A DNA stretch of 16,939 nt. Source: CAYPHY01 sp964410625. GTDB taxonomy: Bacteria > Chloroflexota > Anaerolineae > Promineifilales > Promineifilaceae. The position numbers were made by a program, and so were the translations under genes. The stretch covers positions 1-16,939 of the forward strand of contig CAYPHY010000070.1 in the NCBI GenBank assembly GCA_964410625.1. Direction: 5' to 3'. The notes beneath the pieces were generated by a model, which saw only the letters and a program-made list of their open reading frames with translations, did not search any database and had not been told where the DNA came from. Below are positions 6,971 through 13,922 of the stretch, piece after piece (positions within the stretch are counted from its first letter, which is position 1; the number at the start of each line of letters is the position of its first letter).

Positions 6971-7788
6971 TGGACTGGCTCTTTGAACCGCTCGGCTACG
7001 CCTTCTTCACCCGCGCCCTGATCGCTTCGTTGATCGTCGGCATCGTTTGCCCGGTCTTAGGCACCTATGTTGTCCTGCAAGGGATGGCGTTCCTCGGTGA
7101 TGCGATGTCACACACCATCTTACCCGGCGTGGTCATCGCCTTTTTGCTCGGCTGGCCGCTGGCGGTTGGGGCATTGGTGTTGGGCCTGATCACGGCCGTT
7201 GCCATCGGCTTCCTCACCGAGCGCAGCGCACTGAAGGAGGATACAGCCATCGGCGTCATCTTCGCCGGATTCTTCGCCCTCGGCGTTGCCCTGCTCTCCC
7301 TACGCAACAACTATACGGTTGATCTGGCCCACTTTCTTTTCGGCAATCTATTGGGGGTGACGACGGCCGATCTGTGGATCATCGCCGCGCTAGGGGCAGT
7401 CGTTCTGCTACTCATTTTCCTGTTCTACAAAGAGTTTCTCGTTGTCGCCTTCGACCCGATGTTGGCGCGAACCTTGCGCCTGCCAACCACCTTTTTGCGC
7501 TACTTGTTGCTATCCCTCATCGCCGTGACGATTGTGGTTGCGCTGCAAGTCGTCGGCATCGCGCTGATGCTGGCGATGCTCGTCACCCCGGCGGCGGCCG
7601 CCTCCTTCCTGACGCGTCGCCTGCCAACGATGATGCTGGCCTCGGCCGCCATCGGTATCTTCTCCGCCATCACCGGCCTCTACGCCTCCTACCAGCTCAA
7701 CATCGCCTCCGGCCCAGCCGTAGTTCTCGTCGCCACCCTCGTTTTCATCCTCATTTTCCTCTTTGCCCCCGGCCGTAGGGCACTCTAA
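6970..7788 (+). CDS. Mn/Zn-type ABC transporter permease (ABC-3 family)
   Basis: This 272-residue protein has about eight membrane helices. It carries the ABC-3 signatures GMAFLGDAMSHTILPGVVIAF near residues 38-58 and VGIALMLAMLVTPAAAASFLT near 196-216, as in ZnuB, MntC and TroC. It forms the channel for divalent metal uptake with the upstream ATPase, with which it overlaps by one base. Zn versus Mn cannot be decided from sequence. The Fur-family gene about 2.1 kb downstream is probably the regulator of this importer; the GT39 gene lies between them. The gene is GC-rich and contains several CGGCCG sites, like the ATPase but unlike the GT39 gene. Confidence 0.92.
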   Translation: MDWLFEPLGYAFFTRALIASLIVGIVCPVLGTYVVLQGMAFLGDAMSHTILPGVVIAFLLGWPLAVGALVLGLITAVAIGFLTERSALKEDTAIGVIFAGFFALGVALLSLRNNYTVDLAHFLFGNLLGVTTADLWIIAALGAVVLLLIFLFYKEFLVVAFDPMLARTLRLPTTFLRYLLLSLIAVTIVVALQVVGIALMLAMLVTPAAAASFLTRRLPTMMLASAAIGIFSAITGLYASYQLNIASGPAVVLVATLVFILIFLFAPGRRAL

Positions 7789-7791
7789 AGC

Positions 7792-7861
7792 ACTACCAAT
7801 TGCCTGGCTAACCCAAATGGGTTAAGATAGGATCATTCGCGGTTTCGCAGTCGTTGGTAGT
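7792..7861. other. Nested inverted repeats between permease and GT39 genes
   Basis: A perfect 16-base palindrome, TAACCCA-AA-TGGGTTA, lies at 7809-7824. Around it, ACTACCAA (7792-7799) pairs with TTGGTAGT (7854-7861). Together these could fold into a branched structure starting four bases after the permease stop codon. No T-tract follows the inner stem, so simple intrinsic termination is not supported. It may mark the left junction of the AT-rich insert. Confidence 0.4.
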
Positions 7862-7926
7862 TTCTACTTTGTTATCTGGGATACGTAACCTCTTTAAGCC
7901 ATTTGGAGTGTTCATATCGTCGAAAA

Positions 7927-9780
7927 ATGACTGGTAAGAAAGTAATTTTTACCATCACCCTCTTTGCCTTATTGCTAAGAATTGGCTTCTTTATACCGGC
8001 AATCTCCAGCAAGCCAGTTTTCGATGAAAGGACGTATTTTGAGCGCTCAATAGGCCTGTCAAATATCGTTGGTAATTTTATAGGGGGACAGTCAGTTCAA
8101 GAGTCAGATATCAACTTGTTTTACGGCCCGGATCCATTTACGGGCGGCTGGTGGCCGCCACTGCAAATGGTGTTGATCAGTATATCCCGTTTACTCCCGT
8201 TCAACAGCGACTTGGTCGTAAAGGCACGACTACTGACTCTGCTTCTCTCAACCTTGACGGTGCCATTGGTATATCTTGTCTCATCAACAGCGTTCGGAAG
8301 GAGGAGCAGTTACGTGGCGAGCTTTTTGTTTGCCACTTACCCCAGTTTTATTGCATTTTCCCACTATCTATGGTCTGAGACGCTTTTTATCTTTCTCCTG
8401 TTTAGCACGATCTATTTCGCATTCTCTTTAGTACATGCGACAAGCCATCATAAAAAACTACAGACAGCAGGCCTGACAGGTCTCTTTTTAGGGCTTAGCG
8501 CGCTAACAAGAACGACTACGTTGCCTTTTTTCTTTCTCGTTCCGCTTTGGCTTTTCCTGGCACAAATTTTTCACCGCACCCAGGCTCCTTTCAAGAAGGA
8601 ATTACCAGAAACAACACTAACAGGACGTCAGAAGAATGTTATTGTGCATTTAATCAGCCCTATTGTTGTCATACTGATAGCAGTTATTGTTATTTCACCC
8701 TGGGAAATGGTACTTTACCTTAAAGAGGGACATCTAGCTCCCCTGTCAACTTCAGGTGGATACAATTTCTATGTAGGAACAAGTCCTACTTTTATCACAA
8801 GGGAAGAGGCCGAAGCACGAATTCGTGAGTTTTCTGAAGCAACAGGACTTCACCGAGATGCGGCCGCGCGTGAATTAGGCATCAAGTATATCCGTGAAAA
8901 TCCAGGACTTTTCAGGGCGGCGACCGCCGATAAGCTCCGTAGGCCGTGGGCTGGAGATCTATTCATCTTCCGTCATCTCTTTCAAGTGATTTATCCTCCA
9001 TTCTCACCAACTATAGCATTATGGGTGATAGTCGTCGTTTACGTCTGTTTCACACTACTGTTAGCAACTTCCGTAGTTGGCATTATTGCTGCTTTGTTTG
9101 AAAGAATGGGGCATCCGTTCCCCTCTACAAACATTTTCTTTCGCCCACTACGGTGGTTTTCGACCAATCGTGGCTTTTTGATTTCTGCCATCGCGCTCCT
9201 CTTCTTATTTACTCTAATTGGTATTCCCAACGCCCGAACGGTCCTACCGGTGATTGCCTTGCTCACTATCTTTTCTGCACATGGCATCTATGTACTACTG
9301 TTTTCCAAAGGGCCTAAACTGCTTCTCTTGAGCCTGATTGGTGTGCTATTAGCACTTGTGATTATTCAGAACATACAGATAGTAAACAGAAGGCACCCTG
9401 ATTTGCATCCAAGTAGCTACTACCATCAGGTAATTGAGAAGATGGGACCTTACTTGCGGACAGTCTATTACAATGATCGGGTAACGCTTTATGATCAGTC
9501 TGAGCAGGATCGAAGCTATACGATCTCTGTCCTTAGCGAAAATTATGAGTTGGTCGCTTCTGAAGCAAGAGAAGCTGAGTGGCATTCTAGCATCCTTGAA
9601 CCAACTAGCTCGATGGAATTCCGTAGTAGGAACCCCACCATACCGCTCATGCTTCGTCTGGTTGAACTCAAGACGAACCAGTCAGTAACAATCGAACCTA
9701 TTCACGTTGAGGCTTGGCACAAGTGGATGCCAACGGGAATTGATGGTTTGTTTTATCGTTGGGAGACGAGAGCCAGGTGA
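7927..9780 (+). CDS. GT39/ArnT-like membrane glycosyltransferase, probably acquired
   Basis: This polytopic protein of about 617 residues resembles PMT/ArnT GT-C transferases. After the first helix it has an acidic extracytoplasmic loop FDERTYFERS (residues 32-41, with the expected catalytic acidic pair) and a WWPPLQMVLIS motif. About ten to twelve membrane helices and a soluble C-terminal domain follow. It would transfer sugar from a polyprenyl phosphate donor such as the product of the GT2 enzyme upstream. The frame is open from a TTG at 7903, but ATG at 7927 gives the usual short basic N-terminus before helix one; neither has a good SD. The gene is clearly AT-richer than its neighbours (one row, 8641-8700, is 35% GC against 75% in 7561-7620) and has one CGGCCG in 1.9 kb. 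This suggests lateral transfer. Confidence 0.8.
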   Translation: MTGKKVIFTITLFALLLRIGFFIPAISSKPVFDERTYFERSIGLSNIVGNFIGGQSVQESDINLFYGPDPFTGGWWPPLQMVLISISRLLPFNSDLVVKARLLTLLLSTLTVPLVYLVSSTAFGRRSSYVASFLFATYPSFIAFSHYLWSETLFIFLLFSTIYFAFSLVHATSHHKKLQTAGLTGLFLGLSALTRTTTLPFFFLVPLWLFLAQIFHRTQAPFKKELPETTLTGRQKNVIVHLISPIVVILIAVIVISPWEMVLYLKEGHLAPLSTSGGYNFYVGTSPTFITREEAEARIREFSEATGLHRDAAARELGIKYIRENPGLFRAATADKLRRPWAGDLFIFRHLFQVIYPPFSPTIALWVIVVVYVCFTLLLATSVVGIIAALFERMGHPFPSTNIFFRPLRWFSTNRGFLISAIALLFLFTLIGIPNARTVLPVIALLTIFSAHGIYVLLFSKGPKLLLLSLIGVLLALVIIQNIQIVNRRHPDLHPSSYYHQVIEKMGPYLRTVYYNDRVTLYDQSEQDRSYTISVLSENYELVASEAREAEWHSSILEPTSSMEFRSRNPTIPLMLRLVELKTNQSVTIEPIHVEAWHKWMPTGIDGLFYRWETRAR

Positions 9781-9869
9781 GGTGTCTCAATGTAAGGTAG
9801 GGTAGCGACCAACACAGCCTACAGACTTCTCAACACGAAACAGGGATGGCTCCGTGTTTAGCTCTATTG

Positions 9870-9911
9870 TTGTCTTACCCATCTTCAACGTCTTATAATG
9901 TCATTGTGACA
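9870..9911 (+). promoter_or_regulatory. fur promoter with palindrome over the start codon
   Basis: TTGTCT (9870-9875), 18 bases, then consensus TATAAT (9894-9899) predicts transcription start at about 9906, which is the in-frame GTG start codon. The dyad TGTCA-TTG-TGACA (9899-9911) overlaps the last -10 base, the start site and the codon. It is a candidate operator, perhaps for autoregulation. It is not a canonical Fur box. Confidence 0.55.
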
Positions 9912-10349
9912 AGCCATAAAACCAATACCCACTTATCCGCCATCCGCCACGCCCTGGAACAAAACGGCCACCGGCTGACGGCCGCCCGCCAGTCCATCCT
10001 CAATGTGCTTGTCTCCAGCGACGGGCATGTGACGGCCGATGAACTGGTCGAACTGGTGCGCGAGCAAAATCCCAAGGTTGGCCGGATGACCGTCTACCGT
10101 ACCCTCGATCTCCTCTCTGAATTGGGGTTGGTGCGGCCGATCTACCAGGGAACGGGAGCCGCCCACTATGTGTTGATGCAAAACGGCCACCATCACCATC
10201 TGATTTGCTCCCGCTGCGCTCGTGTAGTGGAATTTGATGACTGTTTATTGGAACGGCTAGAGGAGACGATTGGCGGCCGTTTCAACTTCCAAATGCAAGG
10301 CCATCTGGTCGAGTTGTATGGTCTTTGCCCGAATTGTCAGGAAAAGTAA
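9906..10349 (+). CDS. Fur-family metal-responsive repressor (Fur/Zur type)
   Basis: The 147-residue protein has a winged-helix domain (HRLTAARQSILNVL at 22-35, the recognition region KVGRMTVYRTLDLLSELGLV at 57-76) and a dimerisation/metal domain. The latter shows HHHHLICSRCARVVEFDD at 95-112 and a second CPNC at 141-144, so both structural-zinc CxxC pairs are present. It likely senses Zn, Fe or Mn and represses the ABC importer, by proximity. The frame is open from ATG 9846 (167 aa), but a TATAAT promoter lies inside that extension. The first 20 residues are therefore probably untranslated, and GTG 9906 gives a family-typical length. The mRNA would be leaderless. It is preceded by the AT-rich GT39 gene, which separates it from the transporter. 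Confidence 0.9.
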   Translation: MTSHKTNTHLSAIRHALEQNGHRLTAARQSILNVLVSSDGHVTADELVELVREQNPKVGRMTVYRTLDLLSELGLVRPIYQGTGAAHYVLMQNGHHHHLICSRCARVVEFDDCLLERLEETIGGRFNFQMQGHLVELYGLCPNCQEK

Positions 10350-10609
10350 AGCAAAGCACGGATTGTACGGACCGCGAACAGCCCTGGCCTAGCGTCTATC
10401 AGGTATGGCACGCTGGCTTTCAGCGGCTCCTCGAACTGGCGGAGGCAACTCCTGAACAATCGCTGTTCGACACCCAAAAGTATCCCTGGTTGAACGGCTA
10501 CGCCCTTGTTGACGTTCTGCAAGGCACCTATGGACACCACGAAGAACACCGCGACGCTTTGCTCGCCTGGCTTCAGGAGCAGGACAGCAAGGACACTACT
10601 AAAAGCTAA
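10325..10609 (+). pseudogene. Truncated DinB/ClbS-like four-helix protein (C-terminal half)
   Basis: The 94-codon frame overlaps the end of fur by 25 bases. From residue 22 on it matches the C-terminal half of DinB/DUF1706 (ClbS-like) proteins: WPSVYQVWHAGFQRLLEL, LFDTQKYPWLNGYALVDVLQGTYGHHEEHRDALLAWL. The HHEEH at 71-75 contains the conserved C-terminal metal-ligand His. The N-terminal two helices of the family (normally about 150-170 residues in total) are missing, and upstream sequence is occupied by fur. Available starts are only TTG (10325, 10334), with no SD. I read this as a 5'-deleted remnant, although a short expressed protein cannot be excluded. It ends just before a strong terminator-like inverted repeat. 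Confidence 0.6.
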
Positions 10610-10618
10610 TCTCTTAAA

Positions 10619-10697
10619 AACGCACAGGCACAGAGGAGCAGAGATGCAGAGAAACATTTGAATGCTCTGCGTCTCTGCTTCTCCGCGCCTCTGCGTT
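10619..10697. terminator. Octad-based inverted repeat, probable bidirectional terminator
   Basis: Two 33-base arms (10619-10651 and 10665-10697) form an imperfect inverted repeat around a 13-base AT-rich loop. Each arm is itself built from four 8-base units; on the plus strand the right arm reads CTCTGCGT, CTCTGCTT, CTCCGCGC, CTCTGCGT. On the minus strand the stem ends in GCG followed by five Ts; on the plus strand it is followed by TTAAATATTTTT. It sits between the convergent fur/DinB and P-type ATPase genes, so termination in both directions is likely. Confidence 0.65.
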
Positions 10698-10706
10698 AAA
10701 TATTTT

Positions 10707-13058
10707 TCAGGCTCTCAGACGCTCTCGCTCCACATCCCACATCGGCCGTCGCAACAGCCGCATCCCATTCGCCGTCACCAGCAACGACGTCCCCACATCG
10801 GCCAGCACTGCCATCCACATCGTCCCCATACCGAGTAATACCAGGACCAAAAAGATGAGTTTGATACCAATGCTCAGCACCACATTCGCCCGCACCGTCG
10901 CCATCGCCGCCCGGCTGAGCTTCAGTGCAAAGGGCAGTTGGCGCAAATCATTGCCCAAGAGCACAACATCGGCCGTCTCCATTGCCTGTGCCGTCCGCCC
11001 GATAGCTACGCCCACCGAGGCGGTCGCCAGTGCCGGTGCGTCGTTGATGCCATCGCCGACCATCGCCACATTCTCATACAGGTCGCGGTAAGCGTGAACG
11101 GCTGCCATCTTATCTCCCGGCAAGCAGTTAGCCTGCACCTCATCCAAACCCACCTGTCCGGCAATCCGTTGGGCGGTCGCTTGGTTGTCCCCCGTCAGCA
11201 TCACCAGCGGCGTTATGCCCTGCTCCCGTAATGCAGCCACCGCCTCACGGCCGCCTTCCCGCAGCGTATCGGCAACGGTGATATAACCGCGATACTGCTC
11301 ACCGGCAGCAACGAGCATCGTTGTATGCCCCTGACTGGCGGCCGCATCCACCGCTGCACAATCATGGGCGGCATATCCCTCATCGAAATAGGCATGGCTG
11401 GCAACTGTCACCCTATGGCCGTTTACCGCTCCGGTCACGCCCTTACCGGCCAATGCCATCACGTTTTGCCCCGCCGGATAACGGCCGCCCACACCCCGCA
11501 CGGCCGCCTCATTGAGGATCGCCTGCGCCAAAGGGTGTTCGCTCTGTTGTTCCACCGCGCTGGCCAGTGCCACCAAATCATCACAAGCCGCGCAAACCCC
11601 ATCCGGTGGATTGGCACAATCGGCGGCATTCACCGCCACCACCGCCGGTTCACCACGGGTCAGCGTCCCGGTCTTATCAAAAATAATCGCTCGCACCCGG
11701 CTAAGTTCCTCCAGGAATGCGCCCCCTTTAAAGAGAATGCCGTGGCGCGTACCGTTGCTGATCGCGCTGATGATCGAGACCGGCGTGCTGATCACCAGGG
11801 CGCAAGGACAAGCGACGACCAATAGTGCCAATCCGCGATAGAGCCACGCCCCCTCGCCCCAGAACGGCGCACCCCATAACAGCGGCGGAAGCACCGCCAC
11901 CAGAAAGGCGACTACGACAACGGCCGGTGTATAAATACGAGCAAAGCGATCCACAAAGCGTTGGGCATTGGCGCGTCGTTCCTGGGCGTCGGCGACCATT
12001 TGAATCAGGCGGCTGATGGTGTTGTCGGCCGCCAGATGGGTCACCTCCACCTGGAGCGCACCCTGTCCATTGATCGTACTCGCCAACACTTCATCGCCTG
12101 GCTGCTTCTCCACTGGCTGGCTCTCGCCGGTAATCGGCGCCTGGTTGACGCTGGAGTAACCAGACAGGATACGGCCGTCCATTGCAATTCGCTCCCCCGG
12201 CCGCACCAAAATCCGGTCTCCGACCTTTAGTTCAGCAATTGATACGCGCTTCTCCGCCCAATCAGAGGAAGCAGGTAATCCGTGAGCGGTAAGCGGCAAA
12301 TGGTCTGACTGCCCACTGCCTACTGCCAACTGGCTACTATTTGAACTGTCCAGCGAAAAGCGCGGCCTTAACAAACTCGCCTCCGCTGGCGCAACGGCCG
12401 ACAAACTACGAATGGCATCCCGCGCACGGGCGGCCGTGTACCCTTCCAACGCCTCGCCGATGGCAAACAGCACCATCACCAACCCGGCCTCGGTGTACGC
12501 ACCGATGACCACTGCCCCAATGGCGGCAATGGTCATCAGGAAGTTGATCGTGATTTCGCGGTTGAGGCGCAAAGAACGCCATGCGCTGCGAGCGACGGGC
12601 ATACCGGCCAGCAGCAACGCGCCCACGGCCGTTGCATCAAACCAGGGGCTATGGATACCCAACCCTGGTAGGAGTTCTTCAAAAATCAGACCGGGCAAGA
12701 TCAACAACACACCCAGCAACGCCAACTGCGTATCACGGCGGCTGAGTAAGTAGCGGAGGAGTGATCCTTTTGCTTCTGGGGCTGGCGGTTCGGCCGCTGT
12801 GGAAGCCGCCACAGCAAGCGGCTCTGCTTCATAACCCAATTCCTGCACCCGCGCCGTGATCGTCTCCGGCGCGATATTGCCCTGCACCGTCAACGTACCG
12901 GTGGTGAAATTGAGGAGCGAAGCGGTGACGCCAGGGAGACGGCCGATGCCCGTCTCTACCGTCCGCGCACAACCGGCGCAGTCCATCCCCAAGATTTGAA
13001 AGCGCTGTTCGCGCTTCTCGCTATTCGTCTGATTGATATGGATTCCTTCATTAACCAT
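10707..13058 (-). CDS. P1B-type heavy-metal efflux ATPase (Zn/Cd/Pb)
   Basis: This 783-residue exporter has an HMA domain with GMDCAGC at 24-30, TGES at 310-313, the membrane CPC at 417-419 (ACPCALVISTPVS), DKTGT at 461-465 (phosphorylated Asp461), SEHP at 506-509 and GDGINDAP at 668-675. The last helix has IGIKLIF and LADVGTSLLVTANGMRLL; the Asp754 pattern and CPC mark the P1B-2 Zn2+/Cd2+/Pb2+ group rather than Cu. Two oddities stand out. A 35-40 residue insertion (about 230-268) in the actuator domain is partly encoded by a heptad repeat. A Cys cluster (481, 489, 492) lies in the nucleotide-binding domain. The ATG lies six bases after the -10 of a MerR-type promoter, so the mRNA is probably leaderless. 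The upstream merR is the likely regulator. Confidence 0.94.
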   Translation of the reverse strand: MVNEGIHINQTNSEKREQRFQILGMDCAGCARTVETGIGRLPGVTASLLNFTTGTLTVQGNIAPETITARVQELGYEAEPLAVAASTAAEPPAPEAKGSLLRYLLSRRDTQLALLGVLLILPGLIFEELLPGLGIHSPWFDATAVGALLLAGMPVARSAWRSLRLNREITINFLMTIAAIGAVVIGAYTEAGLVMVLFAIGEALEGYTAARARDAIRSLSAVAPAEASLLRPRFSLDSSNSSQLAVGSGQSDHLPLTAHGLPASSDWAEKRVSIAELKVGDRILVRPGERIAMDGRILSGYSSVNQAPITGESQPVEKQPGDEVLASTINGQGALQVEVTHLAADNTISRLIQMVADAQERRANAQRFVDRFARIYTPAVVVVAFLVAVLPPLLWGAPFWGEGAWLYRGLALLVVACPCALVISTPVSIISAISNGTRHGILFKGGAFLEELSRVRAIIFDKTGTLTRGEPAVVAVNAADCANPPDGVCAACDDLVALASAVEQQSEHPLAQAILNEAAVRGVGGRYPAGQNVMALAGKGVTGAVNGHRVTVASHAYFDEGYAAHDCAAVDAAASQGHTTMLVAAGEQYRGYITVADTLREGGREAVAALREQGITPLVMLTGDNQATAQRIAGQVGLDEVQANCLPGDKMAAVHAYRDLYENVAMVGDGINDAPALATASVGVAIGRTAQAMETADVVLLGNDLRQLPFALKLSRAAMATVRANVVLSIGIKLIFLVLVLLGMGTMWMAVLADVGTSLLVTANGMRLLRRPMWDVERERLRA
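12283..12338. repeat. Heptad tandem repeat inside the P-type ATPase gene
   Basis: Eight 7-base steps are in register: TGAGCGG, TAAGCGG, CAAATGG, TCTGACT, GCCCACT, GCCTACT, GCCAACT, GGCTACT. The last four form a clear tandem (consensus GCCNACT) and the first two another. The array is in frame and encodes residues about 241-259 of the ATPase, in an insertion absent from typical ZntA/CadA proteins. Its unit composition resembles the array in the DUF2723 gene. Confidence 0.75.
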
Positions 13059-13064
13059 ACCAAT

Positions 13065-13096
13065 ATTTTACACCTTCAAGTATGGTTGAAGGTCAA
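13065..13096 (-). promoter_or_regulatory. MerR-type promoter/operator of the P-type ATPase, 20-bp spacer
   Basis: On the minus strand, TTGACC (13091-13096) and TAAAAT (13065-13070) are separated by 20 bases, the over-long spacing typical of MerR-activated promoters. A perfect dyad fills the spacer: ACCTTCAA, six bases, TTGAAGGT (13072-13093), overlapping the -35. Metal-loaded MerR proteins activate by untwisting such spacers. The predicted transcription start is at or within a base of the ATG at 13058. Confidence 0.85.
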
Positions 13097-13102
13097 GAGA
13101 AA

Positions 13103-13162
13103 CTGTAGCGCGATTTGCTAAATCGCACGCTCAAAGCCGCGATTTAGCAAATCGCGCTACAG
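13103..13162. repeat. Perfect 24-bp inverted repeat overlapping the merR stop codon
   Basis: Arms at 13103-13126 and 13139-13162 (CTGTAGCGCGATTTGC... and its complement) pair without mismatch around a 12-base loop. Each arm also contains its own palindrome, GCGATTT-N3-AAATCGC, so a cruciform with side hairpins is possible. The merR stop codon (13157-13159) and last Leu codon come from the right arm. On the minus strand the stem is followed by TTTCTCTTGACC, so it could terminate merR transcripts just before the ATPase -35. It resembles REP/MITE-like elements. Confidence 0.8.
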
Positions 13163-13921
13163 GGGGGCTGGTTCACCAGCAAGGGCAAGGAAGAGACGGG
13201 CGAAAATGAAGGCGTTGTCCCCTCGGGCGATGAGGAGGTAGCCTTCGTCATCGTAGATCAATTCGGGAGTCGGGTGATCATGGGCATGGCAATCGGCTTC
13301 AATGCGGGCCACCTCTTTGATCGCTTCGGCAACGGCCGGGTCGTCACTTACCACCAAGATATGATAAGCCCCATCCTCACGCCAGATGTGGACATGTCGG
13401 CCGCGCAATTGCGCCAGTGCCGTCTGTGCCGTTGGGCCAGTCAAGGTGCAGCCGGTGACATCCGAAAACCAGTCAAGGACGGTATCACTGGGGGGTTCGG
13501 CCGCTGGGTTGGCACAAACCCGCTCCACCAGGCGATCAAAGGCTGATTGGATGCTGTCTTCGCCATGCGTTTGGCGGTCGCGCAGGTCTTGGAGGAAGAG
13601 TTGTAGCTCGTGCTGCTCGACGCGCAGTTCGGTGATCTCTTTTTCCAGGGCGAGATAGCGGTTTTCGGCCGTTGCCAATAGCGTCTCGTTGCTCAAGTCG
13701 CCCGAATGCCAACCGTCGAGCAGCGTCTTGATGTCGGTCAGCGAAAAGCCGAGTCGTTGGGCGCGTTGGATCAGGCGTAGCGTTTGGATCGCTTCTGGGG
13801 CGTAGAGACGATAACCGGCGTCGGATCGGCCGTCTGGCTGCAACAACCCCTCTGCCTCATAATAGCGCAACGCCGAAGTTCGCACCCCAACTTGCCGCGC
13901 TAATTCACCAATGGTTAACAT
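13157..13921 (-). CDS. MerR-family regulator with long C-terminal sensor domain
   Basis: The 254 residues begin with a classic MerR winged helix (TIGELARQVGVRTSALRYYEAEGLL at 3-27, RSDAGYRLY at 32-40). The GFSLTDIKTLL segment (58-68) and the long dimerisation helix (about 83-116) follow. ZntR/CadR/CueR proteins stop near 130-145 residues; here about 130 extra residues follow, including C136, C158, HVH at 176-178, H187 and CHAHDH at 211-216, which could bind metal. It presumably controls the P-type ATPase, whose 20-bp-spacer operator lies just downstream. The canonical C-terminal metal loop of ZntR is not evident. The ATG is one base after the PBP stop (TAAGATG), so the gene is probably co-transcribed and translationally coupled with the PBP gene. 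The stop codon lies in an inverted repeat. Confidence 0.87.
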   Translation of the reverse strand: MLTIGELARQVGVRTSALRYYEAEGLLQPDGRSDAGYRLYAPEAIQTLRLIQRAQRLGFSLTDIKTLLDGWHSGDLSNETLLATAENRYLALEKEITELRVEQHELQLFLQDLRDRQTHGEDSIQSAFDRLVERVCANPAAEPPSDTVLDWFSDVTGCTLTGPTAQTALAQLRGRHVHIWREDGAYHILVVSDDPAVAEAIKEVARIEADCHAHDHPTPELIYDDEGYLLIARGDNAFIFARLFLALAGEPAPL

Positions 13922-13922
13922 C

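Noticed and set aside
7809..7824. 16-bp palindrome considered as a Fur/Zur box or terminator
   Set aside because: It does not match Fur or Zur consensus patterns and no T-tract follows the stem.
10707..13058. Copper-exporting CopA assignment
   Set aside because: The last-helix Asp and Lys pattern (IGIKLIF, LADVGTSLLVTANG) and CPCALVIST fit the Zn/Cd/Pb group; Cu-type helix motifs are absent.
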